From Acidisarcina sp. (GTDB lineage Bacteria; Acidobacteriota; Blastocatellia; Pyrinomonadales; Pyrinomonadaceae): a stretch of DNA of 5,818 bases. The notes below the pieces were generated by a model, which was given only the letters and a program-made list of their open reading frames with translations, was not told the origin of the DNA and made no database searches. The position numbers were made by a program, and so were the translations under genes. Positions 1 through 5,408 of the stretch are shown here, one piece after another (the stretch's first letter is position 1; each line of letters begins with the position of its first letter). The stretch lies in contig JAJNPX010000073.1 of assembly GCA_021155145.1 (NCBI GenBank), positions 1 through 5,818 on the forward strand, written 5' to 3'.

Positions 1-105
1 CGTCACGTCCGCGCCCTCACGGCGCAGATCTTCGATCACACGCTTGGCGTCCTGCTTCAACTCCTTTGCGAGATCATAAACCCTTACTTTCTTAGCTGCT
101 GCCAT
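1..105 (-). CDS. infB: Translation initiation factor IF2, N-terminal fragment (runs off window)
   Basis: Reading from the ATG at 105-103 to base 1 gives 35 codons beginning MAAAKKVRVYDLAKEL and continuing through QDAKRVIEDLRREGADVT. This matches the small N-terminal IF2 domain (typical pattern KVRVYDLAKEL...S/AKRVIEELR...G), which lies far upstream of the GTPase domain; the rest is outside the window. IF2 is the cytoplasmic GTPase that brings fMet-tRNA to the 30S subunit and drives subunit joining. Its position directly after nusA is the classic rimP-nusA-infB order, which strongly supports the call despite the short fragment. No convincing Shine-Dalgarno is visible before the ATG (upstream reads TTTTGAGTTTATT). 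The gene is separated from nusA by 90 nt containing a terminator-like hairpin. Confidence 0.9.
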   Translation of the reverse strand, partial: MAAAKKVRVYDLAKELKQDAKRVIEDLRREGADVT

Positions 106-150
106 AATAAACTCAAAAGAACTTGCCCGAACGCGGTCACTAATCTAAAC

Positions 151-178
151 GAAAAACGGGAGGCAGACGTCCGCCTCC
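151..178 (-). terminator. Hairpin plus T-run between nusA and infB (intrinsic terminator or attenuator)
   Basis: On the minus strand, positions 178-159 form a near-perfect palindrome: arm GGAGGCGGAC against GTCTGCCTCC, with one G-U wobble. It is followed after a C and a G by TTTTT (positions 156-152). In RNA the centre would open to a small loop of about 4 nt. It lies 17 nt after the nusA stop and 46 nt before the infB start. It has the layout of a Rho-independent terminator, yet it sits inside an operon that is normally co-transcribed, so partial termination is the more likely outcome. Confidence 0.7.
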
Positions 179-195
179 TGCGATCCAAAAGCGGA

Positions 196-1863
196 TCACG
201 CCTTGTTCTCTTCCTCTTCGTCGTCTGCCGTGCCTTCGGTTTCTCCGCTGCTCGGCTCAACACTAGCGTCGATGTCTTCATTCACCGGCTCGTCTGCCTT
301 CGGCTCGTCCGCCGTTGCCACTTCGATAGGCTGGTCATCGGCCGTTTCAACATCGGCCCCATCCTCTTCGACCGCCGGGGCCGTCTCAGCAGCTTCCTCG
401 ACTGAAGCAACAGGCTCGGCTGCTTCAGCTTCCGCTGCTTCGTCGGCAACCACGGCCTCATCATCTGATGGACCTTCGGACCCAGCCGTTTCAGTTGTTT
501 CGACGGCCGCTGTTTCGCCATCGATCTCAGCCGTGTCCGCCGACGGCTCAGAGCCCTCAGAATTTTCGCCGTCCGCCACTTTCGCGGCGACGATCGACTT
601 TGCCGATGAGAGGATCGTCTCGGCCTCGTCAAAGGTCAGGTCGAGGAACTCGACGAGGTCATCGATGGTCATTTCCGACAGCTTTTCTACGTCATCGACA
701 CCCTTTCCGGCGAGGATCTCGGCCTGGTTCGCCGTCACGCCTTCAAGTGCTGTAAGCGGGACCGCTTCGCCCGAAGCCATCATCTTGCCCATCTGGAGAG
801 CGATCTCCTTCTTCAAGACCTCTTCGCTGACGATGTCGATGTCCCATCCGACAAGCCTTGTCGCAAGCCGGACGTTCTGTCCTTTTTTACCGATCGCCAG
901 GCTTAGCTGATCTTCGCCGACGATGACGTGCATCTTGCGCTTTTCGATATCTGTAATGCGGACCTGCGAGACCTTAGCCGGTGACAACGCATTCGCCGCA
1001 AAGACCGATGGCTCGTCCGACCATTCGATGATGTCGATCTTCTCGCCTCTCAATTCCTTTATGATCGATTGAACGCGCGATCCCTTCATACCGACACAGG
1101 CGCCGACCGGGTCGACATCGCGTTCGTTCGACGACACGGCGATCTTTGCACGGTCGCCCGGCTCGCGAACGGCCGACTTGATCACGACCGTCTCGTCATA
1201 TATCTCGGGCACTTCCATCTCGAATAGGCGTTTGACCAGTTCGGCCGATGCCCTCGAAAGCTTGATCTGCTGCCCCTTCTGGTCCTTGGAGACATCGACG
1301 ATCACGACGCGGATCCGTTCTCCCTGATTCCAGATCTCACCGCGGGCCTGCTCTTTGCGTGGGATCACGCCCTCAAGGTTGTTGCCGAGATCGACGATGA
1401 TGTCGCCGCGCTCAAATCGCTTCACGGTCCCGTTGATCAGCTCGCCCTTACGGTCGATATACTCGTCGTAAACCTTTTCCCTGATCGCTTCCCGGACCTT
1501 TTGTACCAGGATCTGTTTTGCCGTCTGGGCGGCAATGCGGCCCATCTCCTCACGGTTCAGGGGGATCAGGAGAATGTCTCCGAGTTCGACCTCGTCGCCG
1601 GCAAGCTCTTGCGCCTCTTCGAGCGATAGCTCAGCAGACGGGTTTTCGACTTCCTGGACGACGGTCTTCTGTACCGAGACCTCTACCTCGCCCTCTTCGG
1701 CGTTCCATTCGACCTGAATGCTGTCGCCGGTCTTGTCCTGAGCTTTGAACTGCTTTCGTGCGGCCGCTTTCACGGCATCCTTCATTGCCTCTATGACCAT
1801 TTCCCGGTCGAGGCCCTGCTCGCTGCAAAGCATGTCGATACTCTGTTGAATCGATGATGTCAT
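196..1863 (-). CDS. nusA: Transcription termination/antitermination factor NusA with long acidic C-terminal tail
   Basis: A 555-aa NusA that binds RNA polymerase and nascent RNA, modulating pausing, intrinsic termination and antitermination. Domains in order: N-terminal RNAP-binding domain about 1-135; S1 domain about 138-205 (GELINGTVKRFERGDIIVDLG); KH1 about 206-282 with its GXXG loop at G258-M-K-G261; KH2 about 283-350 with GKKG at 325-328 (AIGKKGQNVRLA). One helix-hairpin-helix/AR-like segment at about 369-426 includes LEGVTANQAEILAGKGV. Residues 431-555 form a low-complexity tail: by hand count 46 of 125 are Asp/Glu, only two are Lys, and there are no Arg or aromatic residues. The ATG at 1863 matches the family N-terminus, but only weak purine stretches precede it. 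rimP ends 41 nt upstream and infB follows, the conserved operon order. A 235-aa plus-strand ORF opposite the tail is a composition shadow. Confidence 0.97.
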   Translation of the reverse strand: MTSSIQQSIDMLCSEQGLDREMVIEAMKDAVKAAARKQFKAQDKTGDSIQVEWNAEEGEVEVSVQKTVVQEVENPSAELSLEEAQELAGDEVELGDILLIPLNREEMGRIAAQTAKQILVQKVREAIREKVYDEYIDRKGELINGTVKRFERGDIIVDLGNNLEGVIPRKEQARGEIWNQGERIRVVIVDVSKDQKGQQIKLSRASAELVKRLFEMEVPEIYDETVVIKSAVREPGDRAKIAVSSNERDVDPVGACVGMKGSRVQSIIKELRGEKIDIIEWSDEPSVFAANALSPAKVSQVRITDIEKRKMHVIVGEDQLSLAIGKKGQNVRLATRLVGWDIDIVSEEVLKKEIALQMGKMMASGEAVPLTALEGVTANQAEILAGKGVDDVEKLSEMTIDDLVEFLDLTFDEAETILSSAKSIVAAKVADGENSEGSEPSADTAEIDGETAAVETTETAGSEGPSDDEAVVADEAAEAEAAEPVASVEEAAETAPAVEEDGADVETADDQPIEVATADEPKADEPVNEDIDASVEPSSGETEGTADDEEEENKA

Positions 1864-1904
1864 AAAAAAGAACGTCTTCAGCCTCAGGTTCGATGACCGC
1901 CGCT

Positions 1905-2390
1905 CTAGGCCCGGCTCAATTCCTGTTGAAGATCCACTTTCAAATTTGCCTTCAAAACCGACGAGTACGGGATCGTCACTTCGCCGGACGTCCTGTCCTC
2001 AAAAATTATGTTCTCGCCGTTCACACTTGTGATCCGGCCGTTGTACGATGATTGCCCTTCAGACCCCGGCTTCATTTTCACCTTTGCCAGGCTGCCCGCA
2101 AACTTTTCAAAATCGGCGAGGCTGTAAAGCCCGCGGTCGAGGCCGGGCGACGACACCTCGAGCACATATGAACTCGCGATGAGATCGCTCTCGTCCATTA
2201 CCGCCTCGATCGAACGGGAAACGTTCGAGCAATCTTCGATAGTGATCCCGCCTTCCTTATCCGCAAAGACCCTCACGATCGGGTTGCGCCTGGTGCCGGC
2301 AAATTCCAAATGCACGAATTCCGCCCCGTTATCGGCGGCCGCCTTTGCCGCAATTTCCCTTATCCGCTCTTCGATCGATCGAGAATTCAT
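1905..2390 (-). CDS. rimP: Ribosome maturation factor RimP
   Basis: A 161-aa RimP, the cytoplasmic factor needed for 30S subunit maturation. The N-terminal alpha/beta domain (about 1-88) carries IEERIREIAAKAA at the start and the family signature VLEVSSPGLDRGL at 76-88. The C-terminal SH3-like domain (about 90-157) includes VKMKPG, YNGRITSVNGENIIFED and VTIPYSSVLKANL. The length is normal for the family. I chose the ATG at 2390 over the upstream in-frame TTG at 2405: the ATG follows an AGAGG motif, the TTG has no ribosome binding site, and it would begin inside the T-run of the hairpin before the gene. It is the first gene of the rimP-nusA-infB group, 40 nt ahead of nusA. Confidence 0.95.
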   Translation of the reverse strand: MNSRSIEERIREIAAKAAADNGAEFVHLEFAGTRRNPIVRVFADKEGGITIEDCSNVSRSIEAVMDESDLIASSYVLEVSSPGLDRGLYSLADFEKFAGSLAKVKMKPGSEGQSSYNGRITSVNGENIIFEDRTSGEVTIPYSSVLKANLKVDLQQELSRA

Positions 2391-2393
2391 TGA

Positions 2394-2398
2394 CCTCT
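2394..2398 (-). promoter_or_regulatory. AGAGG ribosome binding site candidate for rimP
   Basis: Minus-strand AGAGG lies only 3 nt before the ATG at 2390. This spacing is shorter than usual, so initiation may be weak. It supports the ATG start rather than the upstream TTG at 2405, which has no such motif. Confidence 0.45.
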
Positions 2399-2403
2399 GC
2401 CAC

Positions 2404-2431
2404 AAAATAAAAAGTGGGCACGAAACCCACT
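2404..2431 (-). terminator. Hairpin plus T-run immediately upstream of rimP (terminator or leader attenuator)
   Basis: On the minus strand, AGTGGG (2431-2426) and CCCACT (2418-2413) form a perfect 6-bp stem around the 7-nt loop TTTCGTG. It is followed by TTTTATTTT down to 2404, the form of an intrinsic terminator. It lies about 70 nt after the stop of the winged-helix gene, so it could end the sugar operon. However, it finishes only 14 nt before the rimP ATG and lies downstream of the rimP promoter candidate, so rimP-nusA transcripts would also pass through it. Confidence 0.75.
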
Positions 2432-2453
2432 CGACACCGGACGCATCGCTCGC

Positions 2454-2474
2454 AAACTGTTAGTTTACTAAACT
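2454..2474. repeat. Overlapping AAACT/AGTTT inverted repeats (operator-like)
   Basis: On the plus strand, AAACT (2454-2458), AGTTTA (2462-2467) and TAAACT (2469-2474) form two overlapping inverted repeats: AAACT-3 nt-AGTTT and AGTTTA-1 nt-TAAACT. They overlap the proposed -10 element for rimP, which is where a repressor operator would sit. The sites are AT-rich and short, so chance is possible. Confidence 0.3.
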
Positions 2475-2491
2475 CTGCGTCGATTTAGCAA
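2462..2491 (-). promoter_or_regulatory. Weak sigma70-like promoter candidate for rimP-nusA-infB
   Basis: On the minus strand, TTGCTA (2491-2486; 4 of 6 to TTGACA) is separated by 18 nt from TAAACT (2467-2462; 4 of 6 to TATAAT). It would start transcription near 2455, giving a leader of about 65 nt containing the hairpin at 2404-2431. The match is modest and is inferred mainly from its position in the 110-nt gap before rimP. Confidence 0.35.
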
Positions 2492-2500
2492 GTAATTGTG

Positions 2501-2908
2501 TTAGAGATGCTCCCGGATAACTCCGGCCCGCGATCTGAGCTCTCCCAGACGCTTCTCGATCAGGTCAAGTTTTGCCCGTTCGGGCTTTGCCGCGAACTCC
2601 TCAAGCATGATCACAAACTCGCGGGCGTCAGCCAAAAGGCGGTTCGAGTTCTTTTCAACCTCGTTGGCCTTGTCCGGCGATTGGGACATTACCCGCTTGG
2701 CCTCGGTCGCACCCCAATGTGTTATGCGGATCGAGTGCTTTCGCGAAGTTTCGGAAACCCAGCCTTCATCCTGAAGCTGTTTCGAGATGTTATCGATATT
2801 CGAATAGAATCCTTCCTTTTTCAAAAGGTCGATCAAGTCGACATCGACGGTCTCCTTGCCCTTTGTGATCTCATAGATCTTGAGTAAGACCTTATGAAAG
2901 ACGTTCAT
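2501..2908 (-). CDS. Conserved-looking hypothetical protein with winged-helix-like N-terminus
   Basis: I do not recognise a named family. With the ATG at 2908 the protein has 135 aa. Residues about 4-73 read like a winged helix: LLKIYEITKGKETVDVDLI, then a helix pair around 27-50 (LLKKEGFYSNIDNISKQLQDEGW), then a wing-like SIRITHWGATEAKRV similar in layout to the 'IT..G..EA' ends of PadR/MarR-like wings. Residues about 82-135 are strongly helical and charged, possibly a dimerising helical pair. There is no signal peptide or membrane segment. I preferred 2908 to an in-frame ATG at 2959 because AAGGA lies 10 nt ahead of it and the longer form would overlap the kinase gene. It is the last gene of the xylF-kinase group, 13 nt after the kinase stop. 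A DNA- or protein-binding role is only an inference. Confidence 0.75.
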   Translation of the reverse strand: MNVFHKVLLKIYEITKGKETVDVDLIDLLKKEGFYSNIDNISKQLQDEGWVSETSRKHSIRITHWGATEAKRVMSQSPDKANEVEKNSNRLLADAREFVIMLEEFAAKPERAKLDLIEKRLGELRSRAGVIREHL

Positions 2909-2918
2909 AGCAGTATGG

Positions 2919-2923
2919 TCCTT
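2919..2923 (-). promoter_or_regulatory. AAGGA ribosome binding site deciding the start of the winged-helix gene
   Basis: Minus-strand AAGGA overlaps the TAA stop of the kinase gene and stands 10 nt before the ATG at 2908. This favours the 135-aa form and suggests translation reinitiation after the kinase. Confidence 0.5.
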
Positions 2924-3884
2924 ACGTTCGATCGCTTCCGGCGAACTTTTCGGAGGCAAGGTAGGCGGCGCCTAATATTCCGGCGTCGTCGCCCAATTCC
3001 GAACGCATAAGTCTAACACGTTCTGCCGGATGCGGAAATGCCCTTCTTTTGATCTCCTGCTCAAGGTGATCGATGAACAAGATCCAGCCGGCAGAGGCGC
3101 CTCCGCCGATCACGATCGCCTCGGGATTCAATACATTCACGAGCCCGCCGAGAGCGATCCCGAGATAACGCCCGACGAGCCTGAAAACCTCGAGCGAGAG
3201 GGCATCGCCCTTCATTCCCGCCTCGTAAACCTCAAGCGGGGTGATATCGAGATGCGACCTCAGCATCGATTCGGGATGATCGGCCATGAGCGATCGGGCG
3301 AGCCTGACGATGGCGGAAGCCGACGCGTACTGCTCGACGCACCCGATACTGCCGCATCCGCACGGATGCCCGTCCGGTTCGACCGCGATGTGGCCGATCT
3401 CGCCCGCCGTCCCGTCAACGCCCCTGAGCAGTGTCCCATCGATAATGATCCCGCCGCCGACACCAGTGCCTAACGTAACGTGGATCGAATTCCGGACACC
3501 CTGCGATGCACCTTTCCAATTTTCGCCGACCGCGGCAGCATTTGCATCGTTCTCGAGCACGACCGGTATCCCTAGGTCGGAATAGAACCGCGTTGCAAAA
3601 TCAAAATTGTTGAGCTCCGGAAGGTTAGGCGAACGGAGGATCTTGCCCTCCTGCGAATTCACGATCGCCGGCACGGCGGCGCCGAAGGCGGCAAATTCGT
3701 ATCTGCCCTCCAGTTCCCTCTTGCTTTCCTCTATGACGGAATAGATAGCCGAGATAATGTCTTCGAGACGCCCGTGCGACGGCGTGCTCATGCGGTTCCT
3801 GAACACGACCTTGCCTTCACGATCGACCGCGGCCATCCTGAGATTTGTGCCGCCCAAGTCAGCAGCTAGAACGATCTTTTCCAT
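2922..3884 (-). CDS. ROK-family sugar kinase (glucokinase-like)
   Basis: A 320-aa cytoplasmic kinase of the ROK family, expected to phosphorylate a hexose such as glucose with ATP. Visible motifs: ATP/phosphate loop DLGGTNLR at 9-16; ENDANAAAVGE at 111-121 with the likely catalytic base Asp113; second phosphate motif LGTGVGGG at 138-145; the ROK signature EIGH at 162-165; zinc-site CGCGSIGCVE at 175-184 (likely ligands His165, Cys175, Cys177, Cys182); adenosine-region IGGGAS at 259-264. There is no N-terminal DNA-binding domain, so it is an enzyme rather than a NagC/Mlc-type repressor. Full length for the family. It follows xylF by 19 nt, with no clear Shine-Dalgarno. The sugar cannot be fixed from motifs: glucokinase is most likely, but fructokinase, N-acetylhexosamine or allose kinases share the same signatures. 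Confidence 0.93.
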   Translation of the reverse strand: MEKIVLAADLGGTNLRMAAVDREGKVVFRNRMSTPSHGRLEDIISAIYSVIEESKRELEGRYEFAAFGAAVPAIVNSQEGKILRSPNLPELNNFDFATRFYSDLGIPVVLENDANAAAVGENWKGASQGVRNSIHVTLGTGVGGGIIIDGTLLRGVDGTAGEIGHIAVEPDGHPCGCGSIGCVEQYASASAIVRLARSLMADHPESMLRSHLDITPLEVYEAGMKGDALSLEVFRLVGRYLGIALGGLVNVLNPEAIVIGGGASAGWILFIDHLEQEIKRRAFPHPAERVRLMRSELGDDAGILGAAYLASEKFAGSDRT

Positions 3885-3903
3885 TTAAGATGAAGCGAAC
3901 TGA

Positions 3904-4962
3904 CTATTGCCTCGGCGGTCTCTGAGCCTCCGGGACGTTCTTGTAAACATCCTCATATTTGGCGTATCCGTCCTTGATGACCGTGGTCATTAGGTTATCC
4001 TTGTCGACGACGGTCACTTCGAGCAGTATCGCCGGGATATCTTTTCCCAGCGTCTCGTTCCTGAAGGGCGTCGTATCGAGGGGTTCTTTCTTGGCGAGTT
4101 TTATCGCCGCCTCGACCGCCTGGCTGGCAAGTGGAATGATCGGTTTGTAGATGGTCATCGTCTGCGTGCCTTCGGCGATCCGCTGCAATCCGTCGAGGGC
4201 CGCGTCCTGCCCGGTCACGAGTATCTTGCCCGCGAGACCTTTCTTTTCCAATGCGGAGACCACTCCGCCCGCCATTCCGTCATTGGAAACGACGAAAGCC
4301 TGGATATTGTCGCCATTCTGTGTCAAAGCATTCTCGGCCATTTTCAGGGCCTCTTCCGGCTTCCAGTCGGGCGTAAAATTGTCGGCAACGATCTTTATCT
4401 TGCCGCTGTCGATCGCAGGTTTGAGAACGTCCAACTGTTCTTTTTTCATTATCACCGCATTATTGTCGGTGCCCGCACCGTAAACCATCACGTAGTTGCC
4501 CGTCGGCCGCTTCGCGAGAGCGTATTCAGCTATCTTGCGCCCGATCACCGGCACCTGATGCGAGATGTAGAGGTCTATCTTGTCGGAATTGATAAGCCTG
4601 TCGTAGCTGATGACCGGCACGCCTTTGGCCTTGGCCTTTTCCACCATCGAGGCGGCCTGGGTCGCATCGTGCGGAGCGATCACAAGTGCGTCGACGCCCT
4701 GGGTGAGCAGGTTATCCACGTCATTGGCCTGTTTATCGGCCTTGTTGTCAGCAACGGTAATGACGCACTCGACGTTCATCTTCTTGCAATGAGCTTCGAA
4801 AGCATCGCGGTCGCGGACCCACCTCTCTTCCTTGAGAGTGTCCATTGCAAAACCGATCTTTATCTTGCCGTCACCTGTATTAGTGGAAGTACCCTGTCCG
4901 GGGCCGGTGCAGCCGATCGAGAATACCACCGTGAGGATAATTAGTAGTGCCGTATACTTCAT
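3904..4962 (-). CDS. xylF: XylF-like sugar ABC transporter substrate-binding lipoprotein
   Basis: A 352-aa periplasmic sugar-binding protein of the type I fold (Peripla_BP_4), closest in my recall to E. coli D-xylose-binding XylF. Shared landmarks: DTLKEERWVRDRDAF at 41-55, YDRLIN at 120-125, YIS at 132-134, VLKPAIDSGKIKIV at 179-192, NALTQNGDNIQAFVVSNDG at 211-229, GQDAALDGLQRIAEGTQTM at 251-269 and IYKP at 271-274. Residues 1-17 are a signal peptide ending SIG before Cys18, a lipobox with Ser instead of Leu at -3, so lipid anchoring is likely. I rejected the upstream in-frame start at 5031; the ATG at 4962 has AAAGGAG 9 nt before it and begins the signal peptide. No permease or ATPase gene adjoins it. 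The ligand may be xylose, glucose or another aldose. Confidence 0.92.
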   Translation of the reverse strand: MKYTALLIILTVVFSIGCTGPGQGTSTNTGDGKIKIGFAMDTLKEERWVRDRDAFEAHCKKMNVECVITVADNKADKQANDVDNLLTQGVDALVIAPHDATQAASMVEKAKAKGVPVISYDRLINSDKIDLYISHQVPVIGRKIAEYALAKRPTGNYVMVYGAGTDNNAVIMKKEQLDVLKPAIDSGKIKIVADNFTPDWKPEEALKMAENALTQNGDNIQAFVVSNDGMAGGVVSALEKKGLAGKILVTGQDAALDGLQRIAEGTQTMTIYKPIIPLASQAVEAAIKLAKKEPLDTTPFRNETLGKDIPAILLEVTVVDKDNLMTTVIKDGYAKYEDVYKNVPEAQRPPRQ

Positions 4963-4971
4963 CGAGTAGAT

Positions 4972-4978
4972 CTCCTTT
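4972..4978 (-). promoter_or_regulatory. AAAGGAG ribosome binding site for xylF
   Basis: Minus-strand AAAGGAG ends 9 nt before the ATG at 4962, a near-ideal placement. It decides the start in favour of the signal-peptide-bearing form rather than the 23-residue-longer reading. Confidence 0.8.
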
Positions 4979-5002
4979 ACAAAACGTGACGAGGTTTCAC
5001 AA

Positions 5003-5031
5003 ATTAAAGCAAAAAAAAGGCTTCCGGGCAA
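5003..5031 (-). promoter_or_regulatory. Sigma70-like promoter candidate for the xylF operon
   Basis: On the minus strand, TTGCCC (5031-5026; 4 of 6 to TTGACA), a 17-nt spacer containing a run of eight T, and TTTAAT (5008-5003; 5 of 6 to TATAAT). Transcription would start near 4996, giving a leader of about 35 nt that contains the ribosome binding site. An alternative -10, TATCAT at 5129-5124, has no recognisable -35 partner. Confidence 0.45.
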
Positions 5032-5092
5032 CGATGGGTGTCACAATCGCACATCCCCGCCAAAAAGCCATCGCTTAACACAGGCAACCTTC

Positions 5093-5115
5093 GGCGGGAA
5101 ACCTTTCGTCCCGCC
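5093..5115. repeat. Perfect 7-bp inverted repeat GGCGGGA/TCCCGCC in the divergent intergenic region
   Basis: GGCGGGA at 5093-5099 and TCCCGCC at 5109-5115 flank the 9-nt loop AACCTTTCG. An inner GAAA-CC-TTTC repeat offers a second pairing. No T-run follows on either strand, so it is not an intrinsic terminator. Lying between the two divergent promoters, it may be an operator for a shared regulator; this is inference. Confidence 0.4.
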
Positions 5116-5174
5116 CCCTGAGTATGATATAAATGCGGTGGGCACGATAGGCAGCGGCCGACCCGAGGCTGACA

Positions 5175-5187
5175 CTAAAATCTTTAG
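5175..5187. repeat. Short inverted repeat CTAAA-ATC-TTTAG upstream of the plus-strand promoter
   Basis: CTAAA (5175-5179) and TTTAG (5183-5187) lie about 27 bp upstream of the TTGACA -35 box, where an activator could bind. A further half-site-like ATTTAG follows at 5196-5201. Five-base arms in AT-rich DNA can arise by chance. Confidence 0.25.
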
Positions 5188-5213
5188 AATCGAACATTTA
5201 GGGGCATATTTTG

Positions 5214-5242
5214 TTGACACGGCCCCCTGATTCGTGTAAAAG
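5214..5242 (+). promoter_or_regulatory. Sigma70-like promoter for the FecR-like gene
   Basis: A perfect TTGACA at 5214-5219 is followed by 17 nt and TAAAAG at 5237-5242 (4 of 6 to TATAAT). Transcription would start near 5249, about 160 nt upstream of the gene. This is the clearest promoter in the window. Confidence 0.6.
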
Positions 5243-5248
5243 TTTGAA

Positions 5249-5390
5249 TGTCCTGGTTTTTTTGTTGCTTACCAGGCCCTAAGCTAATTTGCTTATTTTG
5301 GCCCTTGTGGCCGCTCGTCTTAGAAAATTTACTGTTATCCAGTTTCTCTCCGGCGTGTGCGTTTGGAGATTTGTCAAAAGGGATTGTTAT
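5249..5390 (+). promoter_or_regulatory. Long structured 5' leader of the FecR-like gene
   Basis: Between the proposed transcription start and the ribosome binding site lie four successive short inverted repeats: CCTGGT/ACCAGG (5252-5257 with 5271-5276), TAAGC/GCTTA (5280-5284 with 5291-5295), GGCC/GGCC (5300-5303 with 5309-5312) and ACTG/CAGT (5331-5334 with 5340-5343). TCTCTCC at 5345-5351 could pair with the GGAGGAG of the ribosome binding site. I do not recognise a known riboswitch, and no T-run follows any stem, so translational rather than terminator control would be expected if it is regulatory. Confidence 0.35.
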
Positions 5391-5398
5391 AGGAGGAG
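5391..5398 (+). promoter_or_regulatory. Strong AGGAGGAG ribosome binding site
   Basis: AGGAGGAG ends 10 nt before the ATG at 5409. It fixes the start of the FecR-like gene and is the strongest Shine-Dalgarno in the window. Confidence 0.8.
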
Positions 5399-5408
5399 AT
5401 CAAATCAG

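Noticed and set aside
84..281. 65-aa basic minus-strand frame spanning the nusA-infB gap
   Set aside because: It overlaps the nusA tail in another frame, covers the hairpin and the infB start, and its Arg/Lys-rich sequence is a frame-shifted shadow.
203..910. 235-aa plus-strand open frame opposite the nusA 3' half
   Set aside because: Its Ser/Ala-rich translation is the antisense reading of the Glu/Asp/Ala-rich NusA tail; there is no recognisable domain, and nusA is unambiguous.
2391..2405. TTG start for rimP at 2405
   Set aside because: No ribosome binding site; it would begin within the T-run of the upstream hairpin, and the family N-terminus fits the ATG at 2390.
2909..2959. Extended start of the winged-helix gene at 2959
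   Set aside because: It would overlap the kinase coding region by 38 nt and adds a low-complexity stretch; AAGGA placed before the ATG at 2908 is more convincing.
4963..5031. Extended start of xylF at 5031
   Set aside because: It would put 23 residues ahead of a clear signal peptide and lacks a ribosome binding site, whereas the ATG at 4962 has AAAGGAG at 9 nt.
5041..5055. CRP-like dyad (TGTC...GCACA) upstream of xylF
   Set aside because: The arms do not match the TGTGA-N6-TCACA consensus, and the spacing is wrong.
5011..5073. T8 run on the minus strand with a distant CGATGG/CCATCG pairing, considered as a terminator or riboswitch before xylF
   Set aside because: No compact GC stem directly precedes the T-run; the paired arms are 30 nt apart, and the T-run fits better as spacer between -35 and -10 elements.
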